IMG/VR virus record: IMGVR_UViG_3300038326_000410
Span: 1-34,104 of that record
Direction: 5' to 3' (one strand)
DNA: 34,104 nt
From: a virus
Under the pieces are notes generated by a model. That model was not told the origin of the DNA. It saw only the letters and a list, made by a program, of their open reading frames with translations, and ran no database searches. Position numbers and translations under genes: made by a program. Every line of letters starts with the position of its first letter. Within the stretch, counting starts at the first letter, position 1. This document shows, in pieces, positions 1-8,110 of the stretch.

Positions 1-231
1 CGCGACCTCGCCTCTCGGCGGGCGCACCGTGGGCGAGGGGTCGAAGTCTCCCGGGATTACGGGGCCGGGCTGGACGCTGTCCGCCTGGGTGCGGAAGGCG
101 AGCAGTTCGCGCATGAGGTCGACGCGTTCGGCCTCCCACTCGGTGGCCTCCTGCATGTGCTCGCGGGCGAGGTAGCGCAGCTCGTCGGCGTGGGCGGCCT
201 GTAGGTCGGAGAGGGCATCGACGAAGCTCAT
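1..231 (-). CDS. Hypothetical protein, N-terminal part, cut by left edge
   Basis: An open frame of 77 codons runs from an ATG at 229-231 off the left edge with no stop. A GGGAG ribosome site lies six bases upstream of the ATG, which supports this start. The visible protein begins MSFVDALSDLQAAHADELRY and is charged and probably helical for its first 55 residues, then turns rich in proline and glycine. It resembles no family I can name. It points away from the plus-strand operon that begins at 396, so the 164 bases between them should hold divergent promoters. The helical start could be a coiled coil, but that is inference. Confidence 0.7.
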   Translation of the reverse strand, partial: MSFVDALSDLQAAHADELRYLAREHMQEATEWEAERVDLMRELLAFRTQADSVQPGPVIPGDFDPSPTVRPPRGEVA

Positions 232-318
232 AGGCGGCTCCCTGGCGTCTGGACTCCGGGGAGCCTATCGCGCGGCGTTGTCCGCGTACAGGCGCCCCAA
301 AGAAACGACAAAGCAATG

Positions 319-347
319 TTGACAGGGTGGGCGGCCGTGCTTACTCT
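319..347 (+). promoter_or_regulatory. Sigma-70-like promoter for the small-gene operon
   Basis: A perfect TTGACA (319-324) is followed after 17 bases by TACTCT (342-347), which keeps the three most conserved -10 positions (T1, A2, T6). Transcription would begin near 354, about 40 bases before the first ATG at 396. The rest of the gap 232-395 holds no open frame I would call. A similar site (TTGACA, 18 bases, TAGCCT) lies on the minus strand at 32813-32842. Confidence 0.6.
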
Positions 348-395
348 AAAGACGTGGCCGGTGCTCCCCGCTGCCGGCACCGATGAGGAGGAAGC

Positions 396-590
396 ATGCA
401 CCCCGTCGACTTCAACGCCGCGCTCGACGCCCTCAACCGCGGAGCCTTCGTGGTCCTGGCCGAGCCCCCGGGGGTCGCCGCTGAGTTCGTGCGACTCCGC
501 GCGGCGGTCCCCGACTACCACAGCCTGCCCGCGCTCTACCTTGCGGCCGCCCGACGCGTGGCCCGGCGCCCTGAGAAGGACAATGCCTGA
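396..590 (+). CDS. Small hypothetical protein, first gene of plus-strand operon
   Basis: This 64-residue protein starts at an ATG preceded by an AGGAGG ribosome site (386-391, four bases from the start), one of the best in the window. It sits about 40 bases downstream of the promoter-like site at 319-347, so it is the first gene of the operon. The sequence is alanine- and arginine-rich and largely helical, with no cysteine cluster and no signal peptide. I do not recognise it. Its stop overlaps the next gene by eight bases, which suggests coupled translation. Confidence 0.7.
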   Translation: MHPVDFNAALDALNRGAFVVLAEPPGVAAEFVRLRAAVPDYHSLPALYLAAARRVARRPEKDNA

Positions 591-783
591 AACCAGAACC
601 TTCCCCACCTGCTGCACGTCGGCCCTCTGCGGCCGCATCGAGTGCGGCGGGTGCCCAAACAAGCCGGCCCTCGACGCCTTCAAGGCGTGGAAGGTCGAGA
701 CGAACGCGACCGTCGCGGACCCGATCTGGAGTCGCAACGTCTGGGTCGCAACCATCGCCGAGCCACGAAAGGCCACGTCATGA
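583..783 (+). CDS. Small cysteine-rich protein
   Basis: A 66-residue protein starts at the ATG at 583, inside the end of the previous gene, with GAGAAGGA just upstream. Cysteines fall at residues 10, 11, 16, 21 and 24, so the N-terminal third could bind a metal. The remainder is short and tryptophan-containing. The same frame stays open upstream to an ATG at 316, but that start has no ribosome site and would cover the first gene. The stop overlaps the next start by four bases (ATGA). No family is recognised. Confidence 0.68.
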   Translation: MPETRTFPTCCTSALCGRIECGGCPNKPALDAFKAWKVETNATVADPIWSRNVWVATIAEPRKATS

Positions 784-1676
784 GCAAGCCCGACCGCGAA
801 TTCCGGTACGCCCCCGGCCTCGTCGACTGCTGGCGGTGCAACGGGACGGGTACCTACCCGTCGAGCCTCTACAACGGGGTCTGCTTCAAGTGCGACGGCC
901 ACAGGAAGCAGGAGCGCGCCCGAGTGCTCACCTTCCGTGAGGACGTGAGCGAGGAGCGGCGCGAGGAGATTCGCGCGGCCGAAGATGCCCGCCTCGCGAA
1001 GGCCCGCAACGCCCGGCGCGACAAGAAGCACGAAGCGAACATGGCGCGACTCCGCGACAACCGCGCCGGCCTGGAGGCTGGCGATCCCGAGATGGCCGAA
1101 GCCTTCGAGGTGATGGACCACTGGAACGAAGCCGTCGAGGACTGGCACGAGGCTCGCCAGGAGTGGCGCCGCGAACAGGACCTTGACCACCCCCTGGACT
1201 ACATCGACGCGAAGGATGGCCCGCAGCTCGACTTGCCGCGGCCGGCGAACCTGCTCTTGAGCGTCGCCGGGAAGGCGATCAACTACGCGAAGGTCAGCGC
1301 CAAGCAACGCAACCTCTTGCTCTCCCTGGTCAAGCAGATCACCGACGACGCCCGCAAGCGCGCGGAGGAGGCCGCGACGGCCCGCCCGGTCCCCAACGGC
1401 CGACAGGTGGTCGAGGGCGAGGTCCTCACCGTCGACTACCGGGACAGCTACTACGGGGGCGCATGGAAGATGCTCGTCAAGTGCGACGGCTACAAGCTCT
1501 GGGGCACGGTCCCCAACGCGTTGCGTGACGACAACCTCGACCTCCCCCCCCGCGGGACCCTGGTTCGCTTCACGGCGACCCTGGAGCGCAGCGGCGACGA
1601 CGAAAACTTCGGATTCTACAAGCGCCCGTCAAAGGCGGTGCGCGTCACCAGCGAGGAGCCAGCGAATGCAGCCTGA
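780..1676 (+). CDS. Zinc-knuckle protein with OB-like C-terminal domain
   Basis: A 298-residue protein starts at the ATG of an ATGA overlap with the previous gene. Near the N-terminus a DnaJ-type zinc knuckle is seen: C17-x2-C20-N-G-T-G and C35-x2-C38-D-G. A long, highly charged helical stretch follows (about residues 45-135). The C-terminal part (about 195-290) has a beta-rich pattern, with a conserved-looking GEVLTVDYRDSYYGG start, a WGTVPNAL core and an FGFYKRPSKAV end. I recall similar C-terminal segments in phage proteins of unknown function. An OB-fold that binds nucleic acid is inference. It is the largest gene of the operon. The frame extends upstream to 642, but that would overlap the previous gene without a ribosome site. 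Confidence 0.75.
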   Translation: MSKPDREFRYAPGLVDCWRCNGTGTYPSSLYNGVCFKCDGHRKQERARVLTFREDVSEERREEIRAAEDARLAKARNARRDKKHEANMARLRDNRAGLEAGDPEMAEAFEVMDHWNEAVEDWHEARQEWRREQDLDHPLDYIDAKDGPQLDLPRPANLLLSVAGKAINYAKVSAKQRNLLLSLVKQITDDARKRAEEAATARPVPNGRQVVEGEVLTVDYRDSYYGGAWKMLVKCDGYKLWGTVPNALRDDNLDLPPRGTLVRFTATLERSGDDENFGFYKRPSKAVRVTSEEPANAA

Positions 1677-1824
1677 GATGACCTACACCTGCGAGGGGCC
1701 GGTCCGCGGCGGGTGCGGCGTCAAGCACCGGACCCTGGGAGCCGCCGAGCGGCATTGCCAACAGGACGCCCGCGACGTCAAGGCCAGTCACGGGCGGAGC
1801 GCCTACAGCGACCGGGCGTCGTGA
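1666..1824 (+). CDS. Small zinc-finger-like protein
   Basis: A 52-residue protein starts at the ATG at 1666, seven bases after an AGGAG site at 1654-1658, and overlaps the previous gene by 11 bases. A second ATG at 1678 would give 48 residues. Cys9, Cys17, His21, His30 and Cys31 are spaced so that a small zinc site is possible. The frame ends in a GTGA overlap with the next gene. No family assignment is possible. Confidence 0.6.
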   Translation: MQPEMTYTCEGPVRGGCGVKHRTLGAAERHCQQDARDVKASHGRSAYSDRAS

Positions 1825-2306
1825 AAGCAAAGGTCTTCGTGGGTCGCCCCGGGTGGAGCATCCCCCGGCCGGAGGACTGCGCCGCGAGCATCCCCACGCC
1901 GCGGGGCTCGCGCCAGTGCAGCAACCGCGGCAAGCACGGCCCATGCGTCGATGGTCACAGGTGGTGCAAGACCCACGCGCCGGAGGATGTCCTCGCGGTC
2001 GAGCGGGTCACCCTCTACCGGGCGTCCGTCGACAGCAAGGTCCGGGTCACCCCGGTCGTCCTGGTCGTGTCCCCGAAGACATACAAGATGTCGGACGGGA
2101 CGACGCTCAAGCGGGCACCGATCGACGCCACTGGAGACCCGGACAGCCGGTGGGCTCAGGGGCGGTGGGGGCCGACGGCGGCGATCGCCCTTGAGCGTCT
2201 CGTCGCCGCGCACGAGGGCAAAGTCCGCTCCGCGGAGCTGCGCGTTCACCTGACCCAGGGTGTCCTCGACCTCGTCAAGGCCGCCCTGGCGGAGGAGGCG
2301 TCGTGA
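1821..2306 (+). CDS. Hypothetical protein with N-terminal Cys/His cluster
   Basis: A 161-residue protein starts at GTG 1821 in a GTGA overlap with the preceding stop. Residues 20-52 hold C20, C33, C42, H46, C49 and H52, in a C-x8-C-x3-H-x2-C-x2-H arrangement around GPCVDGHRWCKTHAP, which looks like a zinc site. The C-terminal two thirds alternate beta strands and then helices. No enzyme motif is seen. It is the fourth cysteine-rich product in this short operon. The next gene again starts in a four-base overlap. Function unknown. Confidence 0.65.
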   Translation: MKAKVFVGRPGWSIPRPEDCAASIPTPRGSRQCSNRGKHGPCVDGHRWCKTHAPEDVLAVERVTLYRASVDSKVRVTPVVLVVSPKTYKMSDGTTLKRAPIDATGDPDSRWAQGRWGPTAAIALERLVAAHEGKVRSAELRVHLTQGVLDLVKAALAEEAS

Positions 2307-2563
2307 TCTACCTCTGCGACGTCCCGCGCCGCCGCATGCTGTTTGCCGGGAGCGCAGCTCGACTCCGGTCGCAAGTGGCGGATCGCCGCATCACCGACGG
2401 GTCGGGCCATACCGTCTCCCCAGGCGCGCACGACGCGATCGGGGTGGCCCTCGCCGCCATCCTGGCAGGTGACGGCCCAACCCTCTCAATCACCCAACGC
2501 ATCATCATCACCAACACGGCCACCGCGGTCCCGCCCGGTTGCTGGACGGAGCCCGCAACATGA
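2303..2563 (+). CDS. Small hypothetical protein
   Basis: An 86-residue protein starts at GTG 2303 in a GTGA overlap, with GGAGGAGG just upstream inside the previous gene (about 2290-2297). It begins MIYLCDVPRRRMLFAGSAAR and has alternating hydrophobic segments but no clear membrane span. No known domain is visible. Its stop overlaps the next start by four bases (ATGA at 2560). Because other frames are open here too, the overlaps and the ribosome site are the main support. Confidence 0.6.
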   Translation: MIYLCDVPRRRMLFAGSAARLRSQVADRRITDGSGHTVSPGAHDAIGVALAAILAGDGPTLSITQRIIITNTATAVPPGCWTEPAT

Positions 2564-2913
2564 CGACGACGACAACGGAGCAAGCCTGCGCCGACCTCAG
2601 AAACGGCCTCACCCTGGCCCTGGCGGCCAACCGCGTCGGCGGGACAGGGCCGGTGACTATGGGGGCTCTTGCCGAAATCGTCGGCGTGACCTCCGGCTCC
2701 CTGGCGGGGTATCTGAGCGGCCGACGGGGCGAGCCGGAGGATTGGGGCTCCCAACGCCGGGCGACGCCCTGCAGGCTCACCCTGGCCCGCGTTGCGGCGG
2801 CTCTCGCGACGGGGACGCCGGACGGGGACTACGAGGATCTTACCGGCGCCCTGACGGGCGGCTCGGCCGAGGAAATCATCCAGGCCCTGGCGGTGGCGGC
2901 GGGCAGGTTGTGA
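2560..2913 (+). CDS. Possible helix-turn-helix protein, last gene of operon
   Basis: A 117-residue protein starts at the ATG of an ATGA overlap at 2560. The same frame reaches an ATG at 2539, but the overlap pattern favours 2560. Residues 32-54, including TMGALAEIVGVTSGSLAGYL, have the spacing of a helix-turn-helix (alanine in the first helix, glycine in the turn, then a polar second helix). A second helical region with RLTLARVAAALA follows. This would fit a small DNA-binding regulator, possibly of this operon, but that is inference. The gene ends 36 bases before the end of the convergent tail fibre gene. Confidence 0.55.
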   Translation: MTTTTTEQACADLRNGLTLALAANRVGGTGPVTMGALAEIVGVTSGSLAGYLSGRRGEPEDWGSQRRATPCRLTLARVAAALATGTPDGDYEDLTGALTGGSAEEIIQALAVAAGRL

Positions 2914-2949
2914 GCGGCGACGACTGGCTATTTCACCCTGCGCGGCTAG

Positions 2950-5277
2950 TTACCACTCGACCGTCACGCTGATTTCGTACTTGTCGACGCCGACGCCGAC
3001 GCCCCACATGAGGTTGCCGACGGCGATCCCGTTGGTGCCGGTGCCCGAGCCGCACATGGGTACCAGCGTGAAGCCATTGGCGACCTTGTCGAGGACCTGA
3101 ACGCTGAATTGGTAACTCGCGCTCGACACGATCTTCGCGGCCGTGATGTCGGTCGAGATGGTCGCGGTGATCCTGTAGTCGGCGTCATCCATCCCGACGA
3201 TCACGGCGAAGCTGTGGCCGTTGTTGTGCGCCGGACCGACGAGCCCGGTGTAGTTGACGACTGACGACCCAGCTCCCGCGTAGGAGAGGGTGACGACCGG
3301 CACGGACGCGTCGTTCGAGTCCGCGGTCCCGTCGACCTGGATCAAGATCGTGCGCTTGCGGAAGTGGGACGCCTCGACGATCGGGTTGTTGACCGTGTCG
3401 GTCGACTCGGGGCCGATCTGGAACTTGCCGAAGTGGGGGTAGATATCGGAACGCGGCTCAGGCCGACCGGCAATCTCAGCGCCGTCCGCGAAGACCACGC
3501 GGTTCCCGTCGCGCTCCAGGCGGGGCTCAGTGGAGGGGACGTTGTCCGACTCCCCCGAGTTGGGGCCGTCACGGAAGACCAGGGCGCCGGCCGCGGCTCG
3601 CCGGACGTAGATGTCTCCGATGTTCTGGGCGGCCCCATCCCAATAGACCGGGATCATCGCCCAGGTCGACGTGTGGACGAGCAACCCACCGTCGAGGTTG
3701 GCGCCTCCGACGATCCGCCCGCTCCGGGTGACGAGCGCACGCCCCGAGACCACGCCCGACACGCCGACGGCACCGTCTCGCCAGGGCGCGCCGGCCTCCG
3801 CCGAGAACGGGTCGAGCGCGGAGCCCTCGCCGCCAGGGACGGGGACGACGTGGTTCAGCGGTGCGATGGCACCGACGTTGATCACGTCCCCGTTGAGGTT
3901 GCTCTCGTACTTGCCGCCGATGATGGCGACGCTCCCCAGGTTGCCGCCTTCGATGCCCCACTTCAGGGCATTGAACGTGCAGTCGATGAGCGTCACGTCG
4001 GCCGCTGCGGTGAGCTGTAGGCCCTTAGTGAGGCTGCCCGCACCGCTCCCGATCCACACACACCGCTCGAAGACGTAGCGGCCCGCCGCGTCGATCTTCA
4101 CCAGGGCCGTCAGCGGGTCGTGGCCGTTCGCGTCGAACGTGCAGCCGCGAAAGGTGATCTCGTCGGTGGCGTTGTTCAGGCGAACCATCTCGGTCACCTC
4201 GTCCGTGCCGACGTCGAAGACAAAGCCCTCGATGACACCGTCGAAGCCCGCGCCGGCGCCTCCGAGCGTCAGGAACAGCGGGTTGGACCCGGCGGTCCTG
4301 CGGAAGTGGCCGCCGGACATCTCCCGAGGATGGCCGCCGCCCGCGGCGACAGAGCCCGGCGTGGTGTCGAGGTCGAACCGCGGCCGAATGCGGGCCGTGG
4401 TCGGGACGAAGTGGACCCGGGCGCGCTCGTCGCCGGCGGCCCCAGGCACCGTCAGGACCCCCGTCACGTCGAGCGCCGAAGGCGCCGTCCACTCGGTGTG
4501 AACACGCGTCGCGTCGCCGCCGGCATCGCCGACCGTGATGGTGTCGGACGCAGCTCGGACGTTCTCGCCGAAGGTCGGGGCCGGGTACCACAGACGGCCG
4601 CCCAACTCCTCCAGGCGCTTGAGCACCGCCAGGGCGTGCCCGCGGACGTCTTGCACGCCGTTCACGCTGCGGTCCGCGTCGCGGCTGAACGCGGGGACCG
4701 TGTAGGTCGACCCGTCCGCCTGCCCCTCGAAGAACAGGTCGCGCTTGTCGGTCAGGTCAGCGATTTCGAGGTCGCCGCCGTCGATGTGGACCTCCAACAA
4801 CTTGATCCACGGATCGGGTTGGTCAGGGTCGGTGCCGTTGAGCGTCGTAGACAGCGCCCAACCAGCGACGTCCCGCGTGGTCGTGAGCGCGACCCCCTCG
4901 ACGCCCGACAGGTCCAGCAGATGCACCCGGTTGCGCGACTCCCCTTTCGTGTACGTGAAGCGGAGCCAGACGGTCCACTCGCCGTTGTTGAAGCCGGTGA
5001 AGTCGATAACTCCGGTCGTGTCGCCTTCGCCAGCTCCCGTCAACTCGCCGAGGACAGCGACACCGTCGACGGTCTCGCCCGTGATGGCCGAGCCCCTGGT
5101 GATCTTGATCTGCTTCGGCTGGGTTTGGAGGGCTGCTGTGAACTCGGCCAGGACCGCCTTGGTCCCGAACATGGTCCGCACGATGCGGCGGAACTCGCCG
5201 ACCGGGAGGTCGTGGAGCGCGTGCGCGTCGGGCTTGTCGACGCGCTCGGCCCCGAGCGGGAAAATGACCTTGTTCAC
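2950..5277 (-). CDS. Tail fibre or tailspike with beta-helix
   Basis: A 775-residue protein starts at GTG 5277 in a GTGA overlap with the upstream gene. Residues 1-45 (MNKVIFPLGAERVDKPDAHA onward) look like a conserved baseplate attachment segment. A beta region follows to about 195. Residues 340-470 show repeated short strands with phrases such as EITFRGCTFDANGHD and VTLIDCTFNALKWG, spaced about 25 residues apart. That is the pattern of a right-handed parallel beta-helix like those in tailspikes and polysaccharide lyases. The last 150 residues form another beta-rich region, probably a tip. As last gene of the late series it is the likely host-recognition protein. I cannot say whether it has enzyme activity. 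Confidence 0.8.
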   Translation of the reverse strand: MNKVIFPLGAERVDKPDAHALHDLPVGEFRRIVRTMFGTKAVLAEFTAALQTQPKQIKITRGSAITGETVDGVAVLGELTGAGEGDTTGVIDFTGFNNGEWTVWLRFTYTKGESRNRVHLLDLSGVEGVALTTTRDVAGWALSTTLNGTDPDQPDPWIKLLEVHIDGGDLEIADLTDKRDLFFEGQADGSTYTVPAFSRDADRSVNGVQDVRGHALAVLKRLEELGGRLWYPAPTFGENVRAASDTITVGDAGGDATRVHTEWTAPSALDVTGVLTVPGAAGDERARVHFVPTTARIRPRFDLDTTPGSVAAGGGHPREMSGGHFRRTAGSNPLFLTLGGAGAGFDGVIEGFVFDVGTDEVTEMVRLNNATDEITFRGCTFDANGHDPLTALVKIDAAGRYVFERCVWIGSGAGSLTKGLQLTAAADVTLIDCTFNALKWGIEGGNLGSVAIIGGKYESNLNGDVINVGAIAPLNHVVPVPGGEGSALDPFSAEAGAPWRDGAVGVSGVVSGRALVTRSGRIVGGANLDGGLLVHTSTWAMIPVYWDGAAQNIGDIYVRRAAAGALVFRDGPNSGESDNVPSTEPRLERDGNRVVFADGAEIAGRPEPRSDIYPHFGKFQIGPESTDTVNNPIVEASHFRKRTILIQVDGTADSNDASVPVVTLSYAGAGSSVVNYTGLVGPAHNNGHSFAVIVGMDDADYRITATISTDITAAKIVSSASYQFSVQVLDKVANGFTLVPMCGSGTGTNGIAVGNLMWGVGVGVDKYEISVTVEW

Positions 5278-6590
5278 GACCAGACTCCAACTTCTCGCAG
5301 CTCAGGGATCACGCCCGCCACGGTGAGCGCAGACAGCCAGTCCGCGATGAACTCCAGCCGCCCGCCCAGATAGAAAGGATACCTCACGTTGTAGCCGGTG
5401 ATGACGTCGCCGACGAGGATGGGCTCCGGGTTGCGGATGCCCACGTCTGTCATCAGCTCTGCCGTGGCCGGTCCGGCGGCCTCTCCAGGGATGCCCGTGG
5501 TGGGCGCGACGCCCGGGGTGAAGATCGCCCCGTAGTCCACGATCACGGCCGGAGGGCCAGCGGGGAGCGGCGTATCAAGCGTGATTATCTTGCCGGCGAA
5601 GTTGTTATCCGACGCGTAGTTCGTGCCCTGGCGGCGCGTGTCGGTCGCCAACCAGACGCCAAGCACCTGCCGGATGTCGTGGCTGACTGTCACATGCGTC
5701 GTGTCGTCGGGCAGGGTCACGGTCTCGTCGCCGTTCAGGTAGCCGTATCCGGTCGGCCCCTCCGTCGGCGCGGTTCGGATCAACACCCAGACCGTGTTGT
5801 TGATGTGTTGCGGCTCGATGACCTCGAACGGGAGCACGACGAAGGTGACGGCGCCGTCCGCGAGGTCATTGCTGCGCCAGTGCGGCGACCCCCGCGGCTC
5901 CAGGGCCAGCGTCGAGCCGTCGACCGACACCTTGCGGATGCGGCACAGCCGGGTGACGCCCCCCGCGGTGACCTCGACCGGGAGCCTGCGCATGCCCGGC
6001 GAGAAGGTCCCGGCGGCGGCCACTACATCCCGAGAGGCGACGTTGCCGGACCCCGTCAACTGGTAGTCGAGCAGGATCGCGCGGAGGAACGCGTGGATCG
6101 AGTCGCGGGACCCTTTGGCCGGCATCCACCCGAGCGTTCGGATGAGCCCCCGGTAAACCGTGTCGCTGGCGCCCTGGATGCGCCCCACGCCGTAGTTCCG
6201 GCCAACGCTGGACAGGAACCGCCCGTCGGCTTTGTCGGCGTACAGGTCGTCCCTGGCGCGCTCCAGGGCGCTATGTCCGCCCCCCTCCAGGGAGACCAGA
6301 TCCCCGCGGCGGTACGTCGTGCGCACGAACGGGTCGCGGGTGCAGCTCTGGAATTGGCCGTCGATGGCCGTCGCGTACGGGATGCGTTCGCCGTTGATCC
6401 AGATGATCCCGGCGCCGGCGGGGGCACCAAGCGTCGTCTCGACGTGCGCGAGCACGGCCGCGGCGGCCGGCGTGCCGTGCCCGGCCGGCGGCAAGTCCTG
6501 CGCGAGGCGCGTCTGCCACGTCCCGTTGAGACCGTCGAGGGCCTCCCCGATGCCGGATGTCACGGCTTCGCCTGGGTCGTAGATGCTCAC
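5274..6590 (-). CDS. Baseplate wedge protein, tail protein I-like
   Basis: A 438-residue protein starts at the ATG of an ATGA overlap at 6590. Residues 107-172 contain a segment, LYADKADGRFLSSVGRNYGV then TVYRGLIRTLGW, with the look of tail protein I and related wedge proteins. In those, a helix holding a LGRNLGV-like phrase precedes a yR.li helix. The rest is beta-rich and ends in a short hydrophobic segment. Its place between the minor structural genes and the tail fibre fits a part that joins the fibre to the baseplate, as protein I or T4 gp7-type wedges do. The match is by pattern and position only. A fibre connector of another type is possible. Confidence 0.55.
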   Translation of the reverse strand: MSIYDPGEAVTSGIGEALDGLNGTWQTRLAQDLPPAGHGTPAAAAVLAHVETTLGAPAGAGIIWINGERIPYATAIDGQFQSCTRDPFVRTTYRRGDLVSLEGGGHSALERARDDLYADKADGRFLSSVGRNYGVGRIQGASDTVYRGLIRTLGWMPAKGSRDSIHAFLRAILLDYQLTGSGNVASRDVVAAAGTFSPGMRRLPVEVTAGGVTRLCRIRKVSVDGSTLALEPRGSPHWRSNDLADGAVTFVVLPFEVIEPQHINNTVWVLIRTAPTEGPTGYGYLNGDETVTLPDDTTHVTVSHDIRQVLGVWLATDTRRQGTNYASDNNFAGKIITLDTPLPAGPPAVIVDYGAIFTPGVAPTTGIPGEAAGPATAELMTDVGIRNPEPILVGDVITGYNVRYPFYLGGRLEFIADWLSALTVAGVIPELREVGVWS

Positions 6591-7198
6591 GGGTCAAACA
6601 CCGGCCCATCGTCCGGGCACCCCGGACCGCGCAGCGCCCCATAGCTCGACTTCGGCATGTGGCGCCGCATCGCGTACTCACCCGCCCGCCTGGGGCGCCT
6701 CTCGACGTGGATGACGTCGGCCAGCGTGTAGCTCGCCCACGGCGCCGTCAACACGAGGTCGTGGTCACCCGTCGCGAGCCCCGCCGGCGTCACGAAGCGC
6801 AGCTTGCGATCCGCGAGCGGGTTGTGTTCGCCGCTGTTGGGGTGCGGATTCGCCGGACCGGTCGGGAGGATCCGGTACCCCTGGCCGGGCACGCCGGAGA
6901 AGCACCGGACGCCGCCGCAGCTCACGAAGAAGTCGCCGTCGAGCGCGCCGTAGAAGGTGATGGAGAGGCGCACGCCACCGTCGTCGTGGATGGCCGTCAC
7001 CGGGAAGATCGGGACGGAGAGGAACTCCCCACCGAAGTGCTCGCCGAAGTGGTCCCCGAAGCCGCCAGGGTGCGGCGGGGGCTCGGCGCCGGGTGCGCCG
7101 GGCGCCGTCCATTGCCAAGCCGCACCGAGCCCCTGGGCCGCGCCTCCTTCTGAGAAGCGACCTCGACCCAGGATCGCGAGGGCGAGGGCGCGACTCAA
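6587..7198 (-). CDS. Hypothetical tail structural protein with TTG start
   Basis: A 203-residue protein opens at TTG 7198, three bases after the stop of the previous gene, with AAGG eight bases upstream. No nearby in-frame ATG or GTG has a better site. The N-terminal 60 residues are rich in glycine, proline and histidine (GGFGDHFGEHFGGEFL), followed by a beta-rich region and an arginine-rich end. I do not recognise a family. The context, between a fibre-like minor protein and the wedge candidate, implies a baseplate or fibre role. The stop overlaps the next gene by four bases. Confidence 0.6.
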   Translation of the reverse strand: MSRALALAILGRGRFSEGGAAQGLGAAWQWTAPGAPGAEPPPHPGGFGDHFGEHFGGEFLSVPIFPVTAIHDDGGVRLSITFYGALDGDFFVSCGGVRCFSGVPGQGYRILPTGPANPHPNSGEHNPLADRKLRFVTPAGLATGDHDLVLTAPWASYTLADVIHVERRPRRAGEYAMRRHMPKSSYGALRGPGCPDDGPVFDP

Positions 7199-7201
7199 GG
7201 G

Positions 7202-8107
7202 CTAGACCTTCTTCGACTTGGACAGGTCGAGGTTCGTTGCGTTGTAGGTGTTCACGACGCTGAAGGTCGCGAGCGGGTCGTTGCCCGTCTCCACGTCCGC
7301 GTCGTTCTTGTGGAGCGTGATCGTGATCGCCGTCGGGAGGTCCCCGTCGAACGCGGTCGGGTCCACCCGCGCACGGAAGCCGGCGAGGCCCGCCGCCATC
7401 TGCACAATGAGGCCGAAGCTGTCGGCGAGGACGTGGTCCGAGCCCAGTTCGTCCCAGACCTTCGGGATCAGCGCCGCGACTGCCGCGACCCCAGTGAGGC
7501 CCTCGGCCTCGAAGTACAGGTGGTCACCGACCGTGTCCGCGGACGGGGTCCCGATCGGGAGGTCGACGACGGCCTGGGGGACACCGGCGATGTCCGTCGG
7601 GAGGTTCCCGGCGTCCAGCTCCGCGAGCCGAACCTCCAGCAACACGGCAATGATGCGCTCAAGCGCGTCCGCCGGCGTGCCGCCGGTGATGGCGGCACCG
7701 AGCAGGGCCGTAGGCACACCCGCGACGTCGGTCGGGAGGTTCGCCGGGTCCAACTCCGCGAGGCGCGTCTCCGTGATGGCGTCGAGGTTGGCCGCCCTGG
7801 TCGACGTGATCGCGTAGTCCTCGGGCCGCACGGTGAAGCTCACCCGGCGCGAGCCGCTCATCGCGCCGTCGGGGCCGCGCACGCTGGTCGTACTCGCGGT
7901 GAAGTCCACCGTCGCGATGATGACCTCCGTCGTCGAGATGACGGCGGAGTACCAGCCAGGAGCGTTGCTTGCGCCCACCTCTGCGATCGTGGGGGAGCCG
8001 GCGCCTGGGGCGCCGTCCACATCGGTCCGCCATGTGTCGACGACAGGCGTGAGGCCGGTCACGCCGGCGCCGGCGCTGTCCGCCGCGAAAAACAGGTAGC
8101 GGGCCAT
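7202..8107 (-). CDS. Minor tail protein with internal short repeat
   Basis: A 301-residue protein starts at ATG 8107, with GGAG nine bases upstream, three bases after the preceding stop. Residues 1-100 are beta-rich and resemble the N-terminal domain of baseplate upper or fibre-base proteins. Two copies of a 23-residue segment follow at 114-136 and 159-181 (TRLAELDPANLPTDVAGVP and VRLAELDAGNLPTDIAGVP), a style I recall from the stalks of phage tail proteins. The C-terminal domain is mixed and ends in a lysine-rich tail. It probably belongs to the baseplate periphery or to the fibre base. Exact role unknown. Confidence 0.6.
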   Translation of the reverse strand: MARYLFFAADSAGAGVTGLTPVVDTWRTDVDGAPGAGSPTIAEVGASNAPGWYSAVISTTEVIIATVDFTASTTSVRGPDGAMSGSRRVSFTVRPEDYAITSTRAANLDAITETRLAELDPANLPTDVAGVPTALLGAAITGGTPADALERIIAVLLEVRLAELDAGNLPTDIAGVPQAVVDLPIGTPSADTVGDHLYFEAEGLTGVAAVAALIPKVWDELGSDHVLADSFGLIVQMAAGLAGFRARVDPTAFDGDLPTAITITLHKNDADVETGNDPLATFSVVNTYNATNLDLSKSKKV

Positions 8108-8110
8108 CGG

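Noticed and set aside
228-1307. Long open frame on the minus strand opposite the small-gene operon
   Set aside because: It is antisense to several plus-strand genes with good ribosome sites and tight overlaps. GC-rich third codon positions make such shadows common.
2914-2949. Terminator between convergent genes
   Set aside because: The 36-base gap holds no inverted repeat of useful length, so I do not call one.
4120-5373. Plus-strand frame of 417 codons over the tail fibre
   Set aside because: Antisense to a well-supported fibre gene; composition rich in Arg, Val and Glu as expected from a shadow.
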